DNA from: Litoditis marina
Taxonomy: Eukaryota > Nematoda > Chromadorea > Rhabditida > Rhabditidae
NCBI GenBank assembly: GCA_964036275.1
Contig: OZ038433.1
Location: 35,931,336 to 35,995,335, forward strand
Reading direction: 5' to 3'
Length of the DNA: 64,000 nucleotides
Under the pieces are notes generated by a model that worked only from the letters and a program-made list of their open reading frames with translations, searched no databases and had not been told where the DNA came from. The translations under genes were made by a program, and so were the position numbers. Below, piece after piece: positions 50,801 to 62,592 of this stretch; the stretch's first letter is position 1; every line of letters starts with the position of its first letter.

Positions 50801-53119
50801 CACCTGGATACAACAAGTCAGTAGAGTTGTGTGGTTGGTAAATCTGTCTTTAGCTATTTAGTTACCAGTCCCTAATGTCAGATCATTTCTCACAATGTCA
50901 CGTATTCTATTGCTAGAAGCTTGGAAAAGGTCATACATCTTCAGCTTGATCATTCGTAGATCTAATTGTTATAAAGTAAAAATAGTTGCAGGTCTTCTAT
51001 TCTATCACCTTAAAGTGATTGTTCTTTGTTTGGACGTCAGTTGTGAACTGTGAGTGTATAAATATTATTTTTACAGTGTCCGGACTCGGAGAATTGATCT
51101 TGTTCGGAAGATCATATGTATTGTCGCCATGCCGGATACGATAACGATATGGATACGGCACCAAGGTAAAAATCGAATTGATTAAAAATTTAGAATAGGC
51201 TTCACAGTTTCACTACATCTGTTCCCGTTCCTAACCTATTCGTGTTCCTAACCTATGCGATTGTTGACTAAATTGCTGTACGAGCTGTACAGATGATATT
51301 TCACAATTGTGCGTCAAGCTTCATAGTTCTTTGATTTGATGGGAAATTGTGAACTATACTATATACTCAGGCCACGGGGCAACCCTGCTCGTCGGGCGGT
51401 TGGGCCAGCAAATATTCAAAGATAATATTACATATTACAAACGGACGAATTCGCTTTTTGTTTCGCAATTGTATTCAATACAGAAGTAATGCATTTTGAT
51501 GTTTTCAATGAGAGAATTTGAGCAAAATATTGTCAGATCCCGGTGTTACGAAAATTTTCCGAATATTCCACATAATTTCATAGTTTAGGAGGTGAATTGC
51601 GAATGCAATGCGGTCTCGTGGAGGATGTGCTCTAGATGTGATCTTTTTCTGTGGTCAATACCTAGCGGCTCGGGAACTGGAATACAGTATACGGAGAAGG
51701 TAACATTTTCTCTAGGGCATTTATTTCTCGGGGGCAACCCAGTTCTGGTCTCTGGTTCATTTTGGCATTTGGCTGTGTGACGGGGGCGGCAGATAAAAAC
51801 GTAGAGGCTGGTTTGGCATAAGTTCATATGACAGTTGGTCTGTCAGCTTTCCCAACTCCATGTGGTATATTTTCATTGAACCAATACTACATTTTCTCTC
51901 ATTTCTGACTCACCAAAAAACCAATAGTCAGGAAATTTTCTCTCTATTACCGTCAAGGAAGTCTATTTTTGAATTTTTCTGACTATCCCAACAAGTTCGA
52001 ATAATTATGTTATTTTACTGAAAGCAGTACATCTATTTATCCTCTCTTGTTTTGCTACGCTAGTACGTACTTACAGTATTAGGGTGCTTATTCACTGGCG
52101 TGAGTTACAAAATGGTTCATTTTCGTCCTGAGGTAATGGCTACTGTTAGATATAGAAAAGTAGATCGTAGCTCTTGCTTGATATCTCTCGTCTAGCAATT
52201 CGGACTGCAACTTATTGATATTTTGCGTTGAGACGGGATATCATTACACGTTGAGTCAAATAAATAATACAGTATGATGAACGTATTTTAGGGTTTGATT
52301 GTCTGAATCAAGTCAATGGAGGAAATTTGGCAGGCGACATCGTTGGGTTTCCGTCCGAATTTGTGTGGAACAAGTTCATAAAGTTTTGTTTGTGTTCTTA
52401 GATTTGTTTGGCTCAATTTCTGCACCTACGATTCTCACTTTGTTTTCTAATTACTGTAAATACCCATTTTGTTTCTTTCATTGTTTGTTTGTTCATGCAC
52501 TTCTGTAGAAAAGTAAACTACTTTGGAAAGCAGTAATTTCATATCCTTTGACTGTTACATGAAATAATTCATACTTGTCCTCTTGAAATACTCTCAATTT
52601 TGTTGATTTCTCAGAAAGTGAATTGTCCAAACATGTTTTACGTAGATTGTACATATATTTCACGTGAACGTAAATTATATTCATATAAATTTATCTGGCT
52701 GTCATAGTTACCCAATGTTCAAAACAATATTGATTGAAAAATTTGTGGGTATGATATGAGCACCAAACTACAAATGCGACCAATTTGGCGCCACTCCAGT
52801 TCTCCCTCTGCGTGTCTGACCCTAGGTGAAAACCAAATAAAAGTTCAAAAATAGAGCTTTATAATTATTTTCTCAGAAAGATATAGGTATAGACCGAGTT
52901 GTCTCAGTTTTCTCTATTATTTGAACATTCCTTTCTGTCCACCTTTAAGCGTGATTATACAGAAAACACAGAACTATAAAGTTTGTTTTCTGATTCTTCT
53001 AGTGAATTTCCGAATAATGATACAAAAAATGTTAATAAACTGTGTATATTCATATTATTACAGAACAAGATTCGACCAGCGACATAATGAACCACATCCA
53101 GAGCAAGCTGGCGTCTTGA
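32821..53119 (+). CDS. Class II-type (conventional) myosin heavy chain with a shortened, Ser-interrupted tail
   Basis: Motor and neck (about 826 residues), phases all closing: 32821-32840, 33118-33204, 33368-33443, 34523-34657, 34863-34945, 35174-35244, 35832-35859, 36016-36190, 36771-36834, 36970-37067, 37548-37676, 37972-38110, 38201-38319, 38516-38618, 39093-39244, 39564-39647, 39815-39945, 40182-40342, 40624-40688, 41047-41171, 41403-41530, 41750-41844, 42152-42258, 42385-42487. P-loop GESGAGKT at 168-175, switch I NSNSSRF at 219-225, switch II DIAGFE at 456-461, converter [15 protein letters not shown] near 682. Tail coiled coil: 42767-42865, 43084-43170, (43258-43287 doubtful), 43323-43409, 43481-43567, 43973-44047, 44373-44486, 44679-44765, 45105-45254, (45301-45390 doubtful), 45563-45653, 45924-45980, 46080-46166, 46507-46673, 46974-47050, 47576-47714, 47816-47921, 48266-48346, 48439-48635, 48884-49061, 49482-49611. 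The last exon is probably 53064-53119. Total about 1,580 residues, against about 1,950 for the family. Confidence 0.88.
35406..35539. mobile_element. MITE family B, copy 2, in a myosin intron
   Basis: TATACTGTCAGTCAATTGCA then AGTCACGTGAAAC at the left and TTTACGTGACT then TTACTTCTAGTATA at the right, inverted over about 33 bp. It lies between the exons ending at 35244 and starting at 35832. Confidence 0.85.
43732..43845. mobile_element. GC-rich MITE-like palindrome in a myosin tail intron
   Basis: TGCATGAAACATCCCGGGCC at the left is matched inverted by GGCCTGGGATGTTTCATGCA at the right, and GGGTTGG by CCAACCC. Total 114 bp, GC-rich in an AT-rich intron. Confidence 0.8.
46300..46440. mobile_element. 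MITE family B, copy 3, in a myosin tail intron
   Basis: Very close to copy 2, including GTGCAATGACAAAGTGCACG in the interior and the ACTTCTAGTATA end. It lies between the exons ending at 46166 and starting at 46507. Confidence 0.85.
49612..53063. other. Long intron or 3' region of the myosin, 3.45 kb
   Basis: After the last clear coiled-coil exon, no exon with heptad character is visible. Two readings are possible. An acceptor before 50001 would give LQIC and stop at 50014, with AATAAA at 50037. Otherwise splicing to 53064 gives a longer, protein-like C terminus. A spliced-looking segment at about 51077-51170 ends in AAG|GTAAAA but adds a stop in the myosin frame. The open frame at 50227-50517 is hydrophobic and unrelated. 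Confidence 0.45.
53064..53119 (+). CDS. Candidate last exon of the myosin (included in the gene above)
   Basis: The acceptor ATTATTACAG precedes a segment reading [16 protein letters not shown] and stop. The preceding exon ends with one base, C, and this one begins AA, so the split codon is Gln and the frame stays open. The peptide has a helical look. It places the end of the gene about 245 bp before an AATAAA, tail to tail with the channel gene. Confidence 0.5.
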
Positions 53120-53363
53120 AAGCGTTTGTAGTTTGTAAAAATGATATTGTTGATTTTTGTTCTGTTCGGTTCTCTAACACTTTAACACCAACCACCTTTT
53201 ACTGTTGTTTTTTGTAAATTTTAGACATGCCTAGCCATCAATAATCAATCACATAATACTAATGTATAAACTTTTTGCTCCATAATCAAACCCTGCATTT
53301 GCTCAAAACACATGTGTTATGTTATGTGTTCTTTGATCCGGTGAACTAGTATACTGGTACCAC

Positions 53364-53369
53364 AATAAA
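53364..53369 (+). terminator. Candidate poly(A) signal of the myosin
   Basis: AATAAA hexamer about 245 bp after the proposed stop at 53119, followed by a T-rich stretch. An alternative AATAAA at 50037-50042 would serve an earlier end. Confidence 0.4.
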
Positions 53370-53538
53370 TATTCGTTTTTATTGATTAATTCAGCTTTCA
53401 TTTCAAAGTTGTTGAGAGCCCACAAACACTGTGTGAAAAAAGTGATATTTTCTCACTTCATGAAAGTAACTTACAGTCAGAGAAATTACTAGACAACCGT
53501 ATTGAAAATGTGAATAAAAATTATTCTTGAATCTGAAG

Positions 53539-53544
53539 TTTATT
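53539..53544 (-). terminator. Candidate poly(A) signal of the K2P channel
   Basis: TTTATT on the + strand reads AATAAA on the - strand, about 170 bp beyond the channel stop codon. It is about 170 bp from the myosin signal, so the two transcripts converge. Confidence 0.4.
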
Positions 53545-53715
53545 TTTCAGCAGTAGCTTTGACCAGGCTGAATCTAAGGCATGTAACATGACCCCAAATC
53601 ACTATCCCATTCAAAACTCTAAAAACTTTACTCACTTGGCTAGTAATTGTAACACGTCACCGCAGAACAAAATAGCAAAAAGTGATATAATGCACTAAAA
53701 TGTATGTATGAATAC

Positions 53716-56700
53716 TCAAACGTTCCTACGTGAAAATGTCATCGTTTTCAAATACTCTTCATCAAATGACGTTGGCAGGGAGGAGTCGGTGAGGAAGGGG
53801 TAGTCCAAGTCCAGCTTGGGGACCTGGAAAGATTTTAAATGGATATAGTTGCCTTTCTGTTTGGTTAGATCTACTTTGCCTGTCCACATAACTTTTTGAG
53901 AAGAAGAGTATTCTTGAAAATTATGTGTAATTTGCACGACTCCGTGACATCGATACTAGGCGTAGTGAACAAAGAATTTTGCAAATAAGAAATATCGTGA
54001 CATAAATATTGAATGGGGGACATGATCAGAATATATGTTTTATGATATTATCAGCACGTCGTACTATCAAATGAAACAGTGAAGATGAGATTACACTCAC
54101 ATTACTGCCTCGTTCAGTGGGCACAAACGGCTCTCGGAGATGTAGTGTATCCACAGTCCGGGACGTATCGGCGAGAGTAGCTCCTTCAAGAGCTGCAATC
54201 AACAGAGTGTTGAACATACAGGGGTAGGTGGAATATAGAGTCAATTTATTATTGGAGAGCGCTTGGGGAGAAGATACTCTTTGATCCCGTTATGAATCGC
54301 TGGGTTTGTAGTTTGATACAGTAGTGATCCGAAACGGAGATTTGCACACATATGAAACTACAACAGAGATATGGTCACTTCTTATAGTTGTAGTTCTCAG
54401 AAACAATTGCGCAAATTTTCTGCAATTGGCCAGTTATAAAACCGGGCAATCACCTAGTGAGACTGCAGGCTAAGGCATTCTGCGTCTCTTAATCTGCACA
54501 ATCTCTAGTCGATACCACAATGCAAGTGGATGTCTATTTGGCTGAGAATTGTCGTAGTTTGATCAAGTGATATAAAATAGAAACTAGGAGTTCTGAATAA
54601 TAAAAATTGAGGTCTGAACAGATTCACACTGCAGAGCAGAATGGAAGACATTGTCGTACTAATTCTAGAATGATCTAGCGGTAAGAAAAATGCTTCCCAC
54701 CAAGTTCTCCCACAAGTTACCTGTCTGTTTACTAAAGCGATCGTCTACAAACTGGAGGTTGGTACTTTCGCTTGACTTTCGCAAATTACTGTAGCTTACA
54801 GATCTGCTACCGCGGAAGACAACTTCTTCTTCTTGTGGTTTCTGAAAAATGTAGTCGGTTATAAGAAAAATAATTTCTTCTATTGCAACAAAACTATATC
54901 CTTGAATATTATCCTCGTTTTCTTGTCAAATAATTTTGTACTTTTACAATTTTTTTCAGAGCTCATCAAAAAATGTTAAAGTTTTTTACGTTTCCTAGAT
55001 TCAGCTCATGGTAAGAACCATTAGGAAAAATATACCCTGAGTGTTTTTATCTCTCCAGCTTGAACTTTTATAGCGTTGTCGACAAACTCGTCAATGTTGA
55101 AATTGGCCATGTCGCTCTCGTCAATATTGAACTGATCCCCCAGATGTTTCACTAAACTTTTCATGGTCATCCTGTAAACAAAGTTCATCTAATTCGGGAA
55201 GTAGTTCGAATTGCCAATGTGTACATCTTATTTGTAGAGTGTTCACGTTTGGCCACGAAAACTAAATTTCCGTTAAAAATTCTCACTATATACGTACGTT
55301 TTTTTTTCCATTTCCAAGCATCTGTGAAAAACTGAACTTGTTGGAAATGTGTAATCATGCGTTAAAATGACAATGAAAGTATTGAGTTGACTCACTTCTT
55401 TCCGCCGAACCACACCACTGCATTTGACATATTCTCCATCTTTCGCCCGACGTAGTGAAGTTTCTTGAGCAGATCGGCCGCGATCTCAATGACCATAGTC
55501 GTCAGCGCCAAGCCGACTCCGATGTAGCAGAGGGTCACGAACAGATAGTCGAAACTTCAAACATCAATGTTAATCAATGTTTTCTGACAATGTTGATGAG
55601 GTTAATCTCTGGTTCACTTCAAACGGAACATTATTGTGAATCAATCGAGATACAATAACTAGAAGAAATGTCGAGAAGAACAACAAGAAGGGTGGAGGGA
55701 GAGCAAGAAGCTCACATACACATTAATATCTCAATCATCTTTTACACAAATTTCTAAGGTGTTACCCGCAATAACCAAACAATTTTAGAAACCCACCTTT
55801 TAGGAACAAAGTCACCGAGACCGATGGTGGTCAAAGTTACGAAGTTGAAATACAGTGCCTTGAAAAAGTCCATTTCGGGCTCGTAGACGGACAGGATCTG
55901 AAAAATATGGTTTTCTCCACCCTTTTGTCGTTCTAATTTGTTTTTCAAGAAAGCTCTTGAAGTTAAGACAACAAACAAACTAACCTTCGCTCCAAAAGCC
56001 AGATAAACCGCAAATGTAATCGCAAGAGCAACTGATTCGCTGGTCTTTCTGGAAAACAGTGGTTGTGTTTTGAAAAAGGACATTTGTTTTATCACAGAAT
56101 CACAAACTCCACAGAGATGAACATTTATCACGTTGACACTATCGAGCAGCTTATTCTATCTCTAGCAATTATTTGTTGTTCAAATCCAACTTGAACATTA
56201 TTAGAATTTGGTTTCAAAATCAGCTTTTCTGATCCTCGACTAATTTTCATGTCTCAAACAATCTTCAACAGCTGGCTGAACTGACCTTCCTCCCTCATTC
56301 TCGGGTTCTTCTTCCCCGTCTTCCGTCGGGGCTCGGGCGGTTGACATGGCGCCGTCCCGCCCAGTCACCACGATTTCCAGATTCTTTGGTGACGACGGCT
56401 GAAACTGTTTCAATTACCTGGGAATTGTTTCATAATAAACATACCTGATGTCTTTTCTCGATTGTCTGATAAAATAAACCACTGGCCATTTCAGAGTTCT
56501 GCTTTCTCAGTGTCGAATGACACACGTGCGCGTTGAACAAAATTACAATTTAAATACTCGCGACGTAAAACTGTCAAGCGGCTTTCCTAGACTTAAGTAA
56601 GCTTTTATCGTTGTCGTTTGATTCTTTACTTACTACATCAGCATGTATGCACGACCAATAATCTAAGAAAGGATAAAAGAAGTTGGAAAAGAACTCACCT

Positions 56701-59280
56701 TTCTCCATCTTTCAGAAAGCTTACAGAAGAATGAATGAATTCTATCCAGCAGAGACAGAAGTTTTCTGAGGCACATTGAAAGAAACATTCCCATGTCGGC
56801 TATGGTGAGCAGCGTCAGCGGAACCCCAATTAGGCCGTAGAAGATGACGAACAGTCGACCGTAGAACGTTTCTGGGGCGATATGACCGTAACCTGAAATG
56901 TATCACATTTTGTCACCTAACTCCAATTTGTGTCATTCACCAGCAATACCGGTTGGATCTCTTTGTAATTCATTTTATTTTTATATAAATTAACAATCGG
57001 AGAATGTCCTCTATGGGAAGGTTTCTCCGCTAACCTTACAGAAGTCTCTCTGTGATGTGATGCTTCATTGAAAGTTAAAAGCGATTTTAAGGGTTGTCTG
57101 ATTCGTCATGAACATTGTCTTGATGACTAAACGTACATAAATTTTTAGCTCTTGGTGATGTTGTGAGGTCAAAAAAGTAATGTTCACCAATTGTAGTGAT
57201 CACTGTGAATGAGAATATTACAGCATTCCCAAAAGACCATTTCTGCATTTCTTCCTCCACTTCTTCTTCTAGCGTAGGCTCTGCGAAAAAAAAGAAAAAA
57301 AAACTGCATTTAAGGAAACGGACTTAACTTTAGTACATTTTAGATCAACAGTTAATTTTGAGACAAGTGTGTACAATATTGTGGTCACAAAGACACAAAG
57401 ACAGCGCAGAAACGCTACAAAGACGATTGCTCTTAATGAGCATTGAACTCTCGCCTAAATTACAATTTTAAACCATGTTTGGCAACCAAAGTCAACTAAA
57501 AGAACGTATATTTTCTTCAGATAATTTGTGTTTTGGGAATTTCCTTGTTTTTTTTTAGTTTCAGTTGTTTGTATTAGAAAATGGTATGTTCGAATCACTG
57601 CATAGTGATGTGCAAGCGTTTGGATCATGTTTGAGATTCCAATTATTTCGAACATACCTGGAGTATCTGTGGGTGTCACATCGTTTTCTTCTGTTGTAGT
57701 TTGTACATTTCCACCGACACTCCCAAAATCAGCGTTCTGGTAGCAGCTATCTACGTTGTTGATGTTCAGATGGTCGAGTTCCATTTCGGAACACTCTGTT
57801 CTGTGCAATATGTTGGCAACTACCACTTTAAGACACTCGTGCACCTGAAAATTGCAAATTACAATGAAATACAACATTAACACGTTGTCCTATAAAAGAA
57901 GTCTAACACATTTACCATTCCAGGGTAGTAGAACCAACAATTAATGTTTGATATCAATTATAAAAAGATATGTATATCATTCCTAAGTAGCATTGACATG
58001 CTTGAAGTTCCTTCAAATGTGACTTGTGTAGGAAAAGTGTGAACTGTTGAGATGCATTATTGTTTTGAGTATGTAATATGAAAATTATATGTAGTAATCC
58101 TAGCAGTGGTATAGACATTGGAATACAACATCTACGCAACACAAATATTTCGAAGTTCGAAATGGTAAGTTAGAGAATACAGACGAATGAAGTTTTCTAT
58201 CGCAGAAAATGTATATTTCCTGCCAGACACTTACCCCTGGGTCAATCATGGACACTTCTGATCCCAGATATACTCTGGTGGTTTTCTCGGGTATCGACCG
58301 TTTGTCAACCGACTTTCTAGAACGGAGATGCCTTTTTATGATGCGCAAAAGATTTCTCTCCAATTTTTTTCTCTAAGCTTTCCTTTTGTGCTGTTGGAAA
58401 ACGCTTATTTCAATCAATAACGATATTGAAAAGAAAAAAGTAGTCGTAAAAACCATATGATTAAAGAAATGTCTCTGTTGGCCAAACCTCTTGTACATTG
58501 CTAAAGAAATGAATAACTCTCATCAAAATCAGAATATGTGAACCCACTTACTCTTGACTGGGTGACTCCAGAAACTGCATGGTTACCGCCCCGAAAAGAC
58601 AGTAGGCAGCAACTCCCAAAATTAAGGATATATGAACAGCGGCGGTTGAGGCCTAGAAATACATTTAGAAATTAATATCAAACTGAATTTTGTGACCGGG
58701 CCGGCAGATATTTACCGCATCCGAGAAATTAGATTTTACTGACAAACTTTTTCATGTATTCGAGCAAACATGCATTAAGATCGCTTCTTTCCATTTTGCA
58801 TTAAATGCAAGCAATTACAGAGTGAAAAGTGAAAAAAAAATGCATGATGTCGATAAGAACGAAGAATGTATGTAATAGAAACCAAAGTAACTTTGTGTGA
58901 GTTTTCGAATTTCGAGTTTTTCGAGTTTCGAGTTTTTCGAGCTGAAATTTTCGTGCAAAATCTTCTCATGCATTATTTGGAAGTATCCAAACAACACAGA
59001 ATAATGGGTACCAAGTTGTAGGTCAGAACAACGAATTCATCTTGCGTACTTACCTACTTAGACATCGGATATATGGAAGAATTTCACCTAATAAAAATCA
59101 CAATACGTCTTTTTCGATAGTATGAATTCTGTTATATTTCATCGCAATAACGACCTTAGCGGTCACCATATGAAGCTACGAACATAGCCACTGAAGATGA
59201 TCGAAAAATGTTCAACATAAACTAAATCTTACCTGCGCTACACTACCTATCTTAGTTCTGAGCGTATCGACCAACAGCAT
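53716..59280 (-). CDS. Two-pore-domain (K2P, TWK-type) potassium channel, complete, 532 residues
   Basis: Fourteen exons on the - strand, all phases closing: 59280-59233, 58652-58552, 58316-58235, 57844-57658, 57280-57188, 56892-56699, 56398-56286, 56048-55985, 55897-55797, 55554-55396, 55171-55036, 54841-54721, 54192-54101, 53823-53716 (TGA). TM1 at about 20-42 (VHISLILGVAAYCLFGAVTM). A loop of about 120 residues leads to pore 1, with filter TTIGYGH at 168-174. TM2 follows, then an acidic intracellular loop (EDGEEEPENEGG) at about 236-273, TM3, pore 2 with filter TTIGLGD at 317-323, and TM4 at about 329-350. The C-terminal cytoplasmic tail of about 180 residues is Ser-rich. K2P channels dimerise and pass background potassium current, setting resting potential in neurons and muscle. 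The M1-P1 loop is longer than the usual 60-70 residues. The family is large in nematodes, so no orthologue is named. Confidence 0.93.
54400..54570 (+). repeat. Diverged repeat in a channel intron
   Basis: Shares an ordered series of blocks with 23985-24140 (GCAAATTTTCTGCAATTGGCCAG, split here as GCAAATTTTC and GGCCAG; TTCTGCGTCTCTTAATCTG; TTGGCTGAGAATTG). It lies between the exons ending at 54721 and starting at 54192 (gene direction). Confidence 0.5.
58907..58942. repeat. Short TTTTTCGAG tandem repeat in the first part of the channel gene
   Basis: TTCGAGTTTTTCGAGTTTCG and further copies, the same core as the 16640-16980 block. It sits in the intron between 58652 and 59233. Confidence 0.75.
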
Positions 59281-61218
59281 TTTTGCGTGTGTGTGTGTAA
59301 GTCGTCAAATGGCTGCTCTTAACCGGAAGCTTCCCCTTTTCACTGACATAAACGTCAAACGAGTCATTAACAAAAGCAGTTAGAGGTGTAGTTAGAGAGA
59401 GGTAGTTGGAGCTGGATGGAGGTGAGATTATGGCATGTGCTCAAGAGTTTTCATACTTTAGTTTGAAATCTATATACCTATTATTTACATTTTTTCTTGG
59501 AAAAACTAAAGCTATTTGCTAACAAAGAACCCTACCCGTCACGTAGTATGAAAGTTAGTATTGTTTTGAGAAGTATTTGTTATAACATATTTTCTTCTTA
59601 TTTTCGTGTATGCACGAAAACTTTTGAATTATTTCCACCAAAGTGGTATTGTTCTCTGAGTAGAAACGTGTTCAGCACGGTTGAGTAGGTTCTCTGATTA
59701 TTGAAAGTGTCTAGCAAAAAGCTAGCATAGGGCGAGATGTTGGGTGCTGGATGAACTGAAAGTTTTTCTTTGAGTTAATCAAATATTCTTTACTATTTTG
59801 TGACTAAATTAATAGACATTAGAAACTTATTCCAACACTGTTCATTTTCTGTTTCTCAAAATGTGTTGGATATGTAGCTTATTTCATCAGTAACCCCGGA
59901 CATCAAGTTTTGTTCATAATAGTGATGATATATTTGAAGCCATACGATTGTTATATATCAAGCCACCATATTGAATGTGACTCACCTTGCGTAAGTCGAT
60001 GTTCAGGACATTTTTCACCTTTGGGAAGAAACCCATCTTGCGTCAGTAGGAAGAAGGTAGGTGGAAGAGAACCCTTCCCAACCAAGGTAATATGTCATAC
60101 AACACTTCAAAGCAAACGAGGTGTGTAATGTATGCATGGACAAGGCTTCAGATTGCAAACAGTCGTTTAGAATGCATGAGTTTTTTATACCTCCTCTCTT
60201 CAGAAGACCGGCGATCCAGGCAAACTTTCTAACGAAAATGACCGGACACTGTTCTAACTGCATTGATATTCGAAAATAAACTAGACAACGATTCAATTCA
60301 AATTATTACACAATTTTTCACGATTGCTCACAATTATTCAAAACCATTCATTACAAAATCAGATAGATAAATGAATGGATAAAACAAATGAATAGTAATT
60401 GAGAATAATAAACAATGGTACATTATCGCATTTGCGTTACATACTTCAAACTTCAACATCACAAACAGACATAATCAATATAACCCCTCTTTTTGTTCAT
60501 TCAATTATGTAACCGTTCAATTATTAGTTGAAATGCAGTGGGGCAAGAAATTTGTTTTATGAAGCATTGCAACGTAAGAACGGGCCACAATTTTTTTCTT
60601 AACGCACAATAATAAAGAAGTATTTAAAAAAATTATAATCAGTAAAAGGTGCCACAAAAAATCGTTTCGACCCTGATTCAAGACGATTTTGATGTTGTTC
60701 TCAGGAGGTTGGGTCATCGTTTCAACTTCTCAGAGAACAATGAGTTGAGAAAATTGGCCATCTCCTTACAACATATTACTTTGTTTCCAATAAATGTAAC
60801 ACTGATCGTGACTTAGTTGCTAATGGTAATTTTCTGAACAGTTTTGAGAATTCTATTTTGTTTCAAGGAGTAAACAAGAAAAGCTAATGGTAAACAGTTC
60901 TACTGAACAGAACTGGTAGGTCCGCTTTCTCTTTTTTTCCTTTTACAACTCAAACATTTCAACACGAACCGTCGATAGGGAGCGTTGAACACAATTATTG
61001 ATGAATAGCGTTCCATGCGTAGCTAGGAGTATCAGGTATTTTGTATTTGTTTACCATTGCTGCAAAATACAGAATATCGCTAGCATTCCATACATACTGC
61101 AGTGAAAAGGAAACTAATATTTATACTAGGTGCTCATGTTTTCTCTCTATCGACAGTTTTCAAGCTGCAGGTTATGTTGTGGGAAAAAGTATGGGTATAT
61201 GGAAATGTTGTCATGCGT
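59281..61218. other. Region upstream of the channel, no gene assigned
   Basis: A GT run at 59287-59299 lies just upstream of the channel ATG. Short open frames on both strands (for example - 60015-60296) lack recognisable features. The missing TM7 exon of the SRH gene further right could be hidden here, but I did not find it. Confidence 0.4.
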
Positions 61219-61386
61219 GTATAGTTGGTTCAATCCACTTATAACCCTCTACAGTAACATACTCAAACTTCCAGATCAAAGTGTGGTATGTTAACCTTTC
61301 AAAATTGTGAATTGTTTATTAGAAAAAGATTACCAAATATTTTGAGGATTACTGTAGCAGGACATCGATTGCTGAAACAGAGTATA
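61219..61386. mobile_element. MITE family A, copy 4, internally deleted
   Basis: Left TATAGTTGGTTCAATCCAC then ATAACCCTCTACAGTAAC; right GGATTACTGTAGCAGGACATC then GCTGAAACAGAGTATA. Only 168 bp against 236-238 bp in the others, so it lost about 70 bp of interior. Confidence 0.75.
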
Positions 61387-61513
61387 TCATTTTGAGCTAT
61401 ACGCCTTACACGACTATTGTTCGGTTTTTGACCATCTACTATGACTCAGGGAATGTTAGTTCTGGCTTTAATGAGTTATGACTCGGGTAGATATCACTTT
61501 GCGACCTCCAACA

Positions 61514-61717
61514 ATTGAGTGGGCGACGATTCAGCTAAAACACTTTGGGCTTGCGTCTCGTATAAATAACTGTATGAGTGAGTTTCTTGCAAATTTGACC
61601 AATCATATTTTATCCATACATAGTATCTATTGTGAAGTTATAAACTATCAGTTGGAGTTCTTACTTGAGTAATAGATAGTAGCTTAACGCATTTCAGCTG
61701 AATCGTCGCCCACTCAA
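61514..61717. mobile_element. MITE with 22 bp perfect ends
   Basis: TTGAGTGGGCGACGATTCAG (plus CT) at the left is exactly inverted at the right. ACAAT flanks both sides, a possible 5 bp target duplication. No coding capacity. Confidence 0.85.
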
Positions 61718-62592
61718 CAATTGTTCGAATAGTGACATTTCGAAAATACCTACCTTGCGTTCCAAACGGACGGTCCAACATTACTTGTATAGTATATGAA
61801 GCGGGAATAACAATCACAATGATAGGTAAATTTGCCTGAATCAGTAATATGTGATATCCGGCTGAGAATATACCGTGGACTCAGAACTCTTATCATTTGT
61901 GCTGGTTCTCAGTTAATGGTTTCGACGCGAGTTTATTAAATAAATTCAAGTTATTCTGAGCGCGTAGGTGTTTGCACACGTATTCAATTGAGCTCTTTCG
62001 GAGAAACCATGGTTAGTGAAAGACGAATCGAATTAAATGTTAATTTTAGTGTACTGAATCGACTGACCTGTAGAAAAAGAGTAATTGGGAAATATTGTTG
62101 CATTCTCAGAGTGGTCCTAGATAGTTGGTGTTTCATTGAGTTCAAGGTGAATATAGAATGAGCTACTAGAAGAATGGTGAGAAATGTTCCTATCCCAAGG
62201 AGTATGGCGAACAACTTTAAAGGTGTCTCGAGACCCTCCTAGGTGTATACCAGTACCTCCATAAGTCGGCGAGCTCACACAAACTCCTGCAATCGTCTGT
62301 ACACCTAGTAAACATTTACCTGAGCCACATCTTCTATCTTCTCCGGTGTGTTTGTTCCAGGAATAGCAACAGGAGTGTGGAACCTCCCGTTACAATATAC
62401 GTCACAGCAACAAAGACACCTTTCCCCAACTTGTTGAGGGAAAACATATGACTTGGAGATAAAATAAGTTGCCAACGCACAAAGAACAAATAGACACTTG
62501 ACGTCAGAGAATGCGCCGTCCAAGTATAGATTGTAGTAATCACGATCTTTTGTGAGTTTGACATGTGTCAGCACTTTCGGACAAATAAGCAA

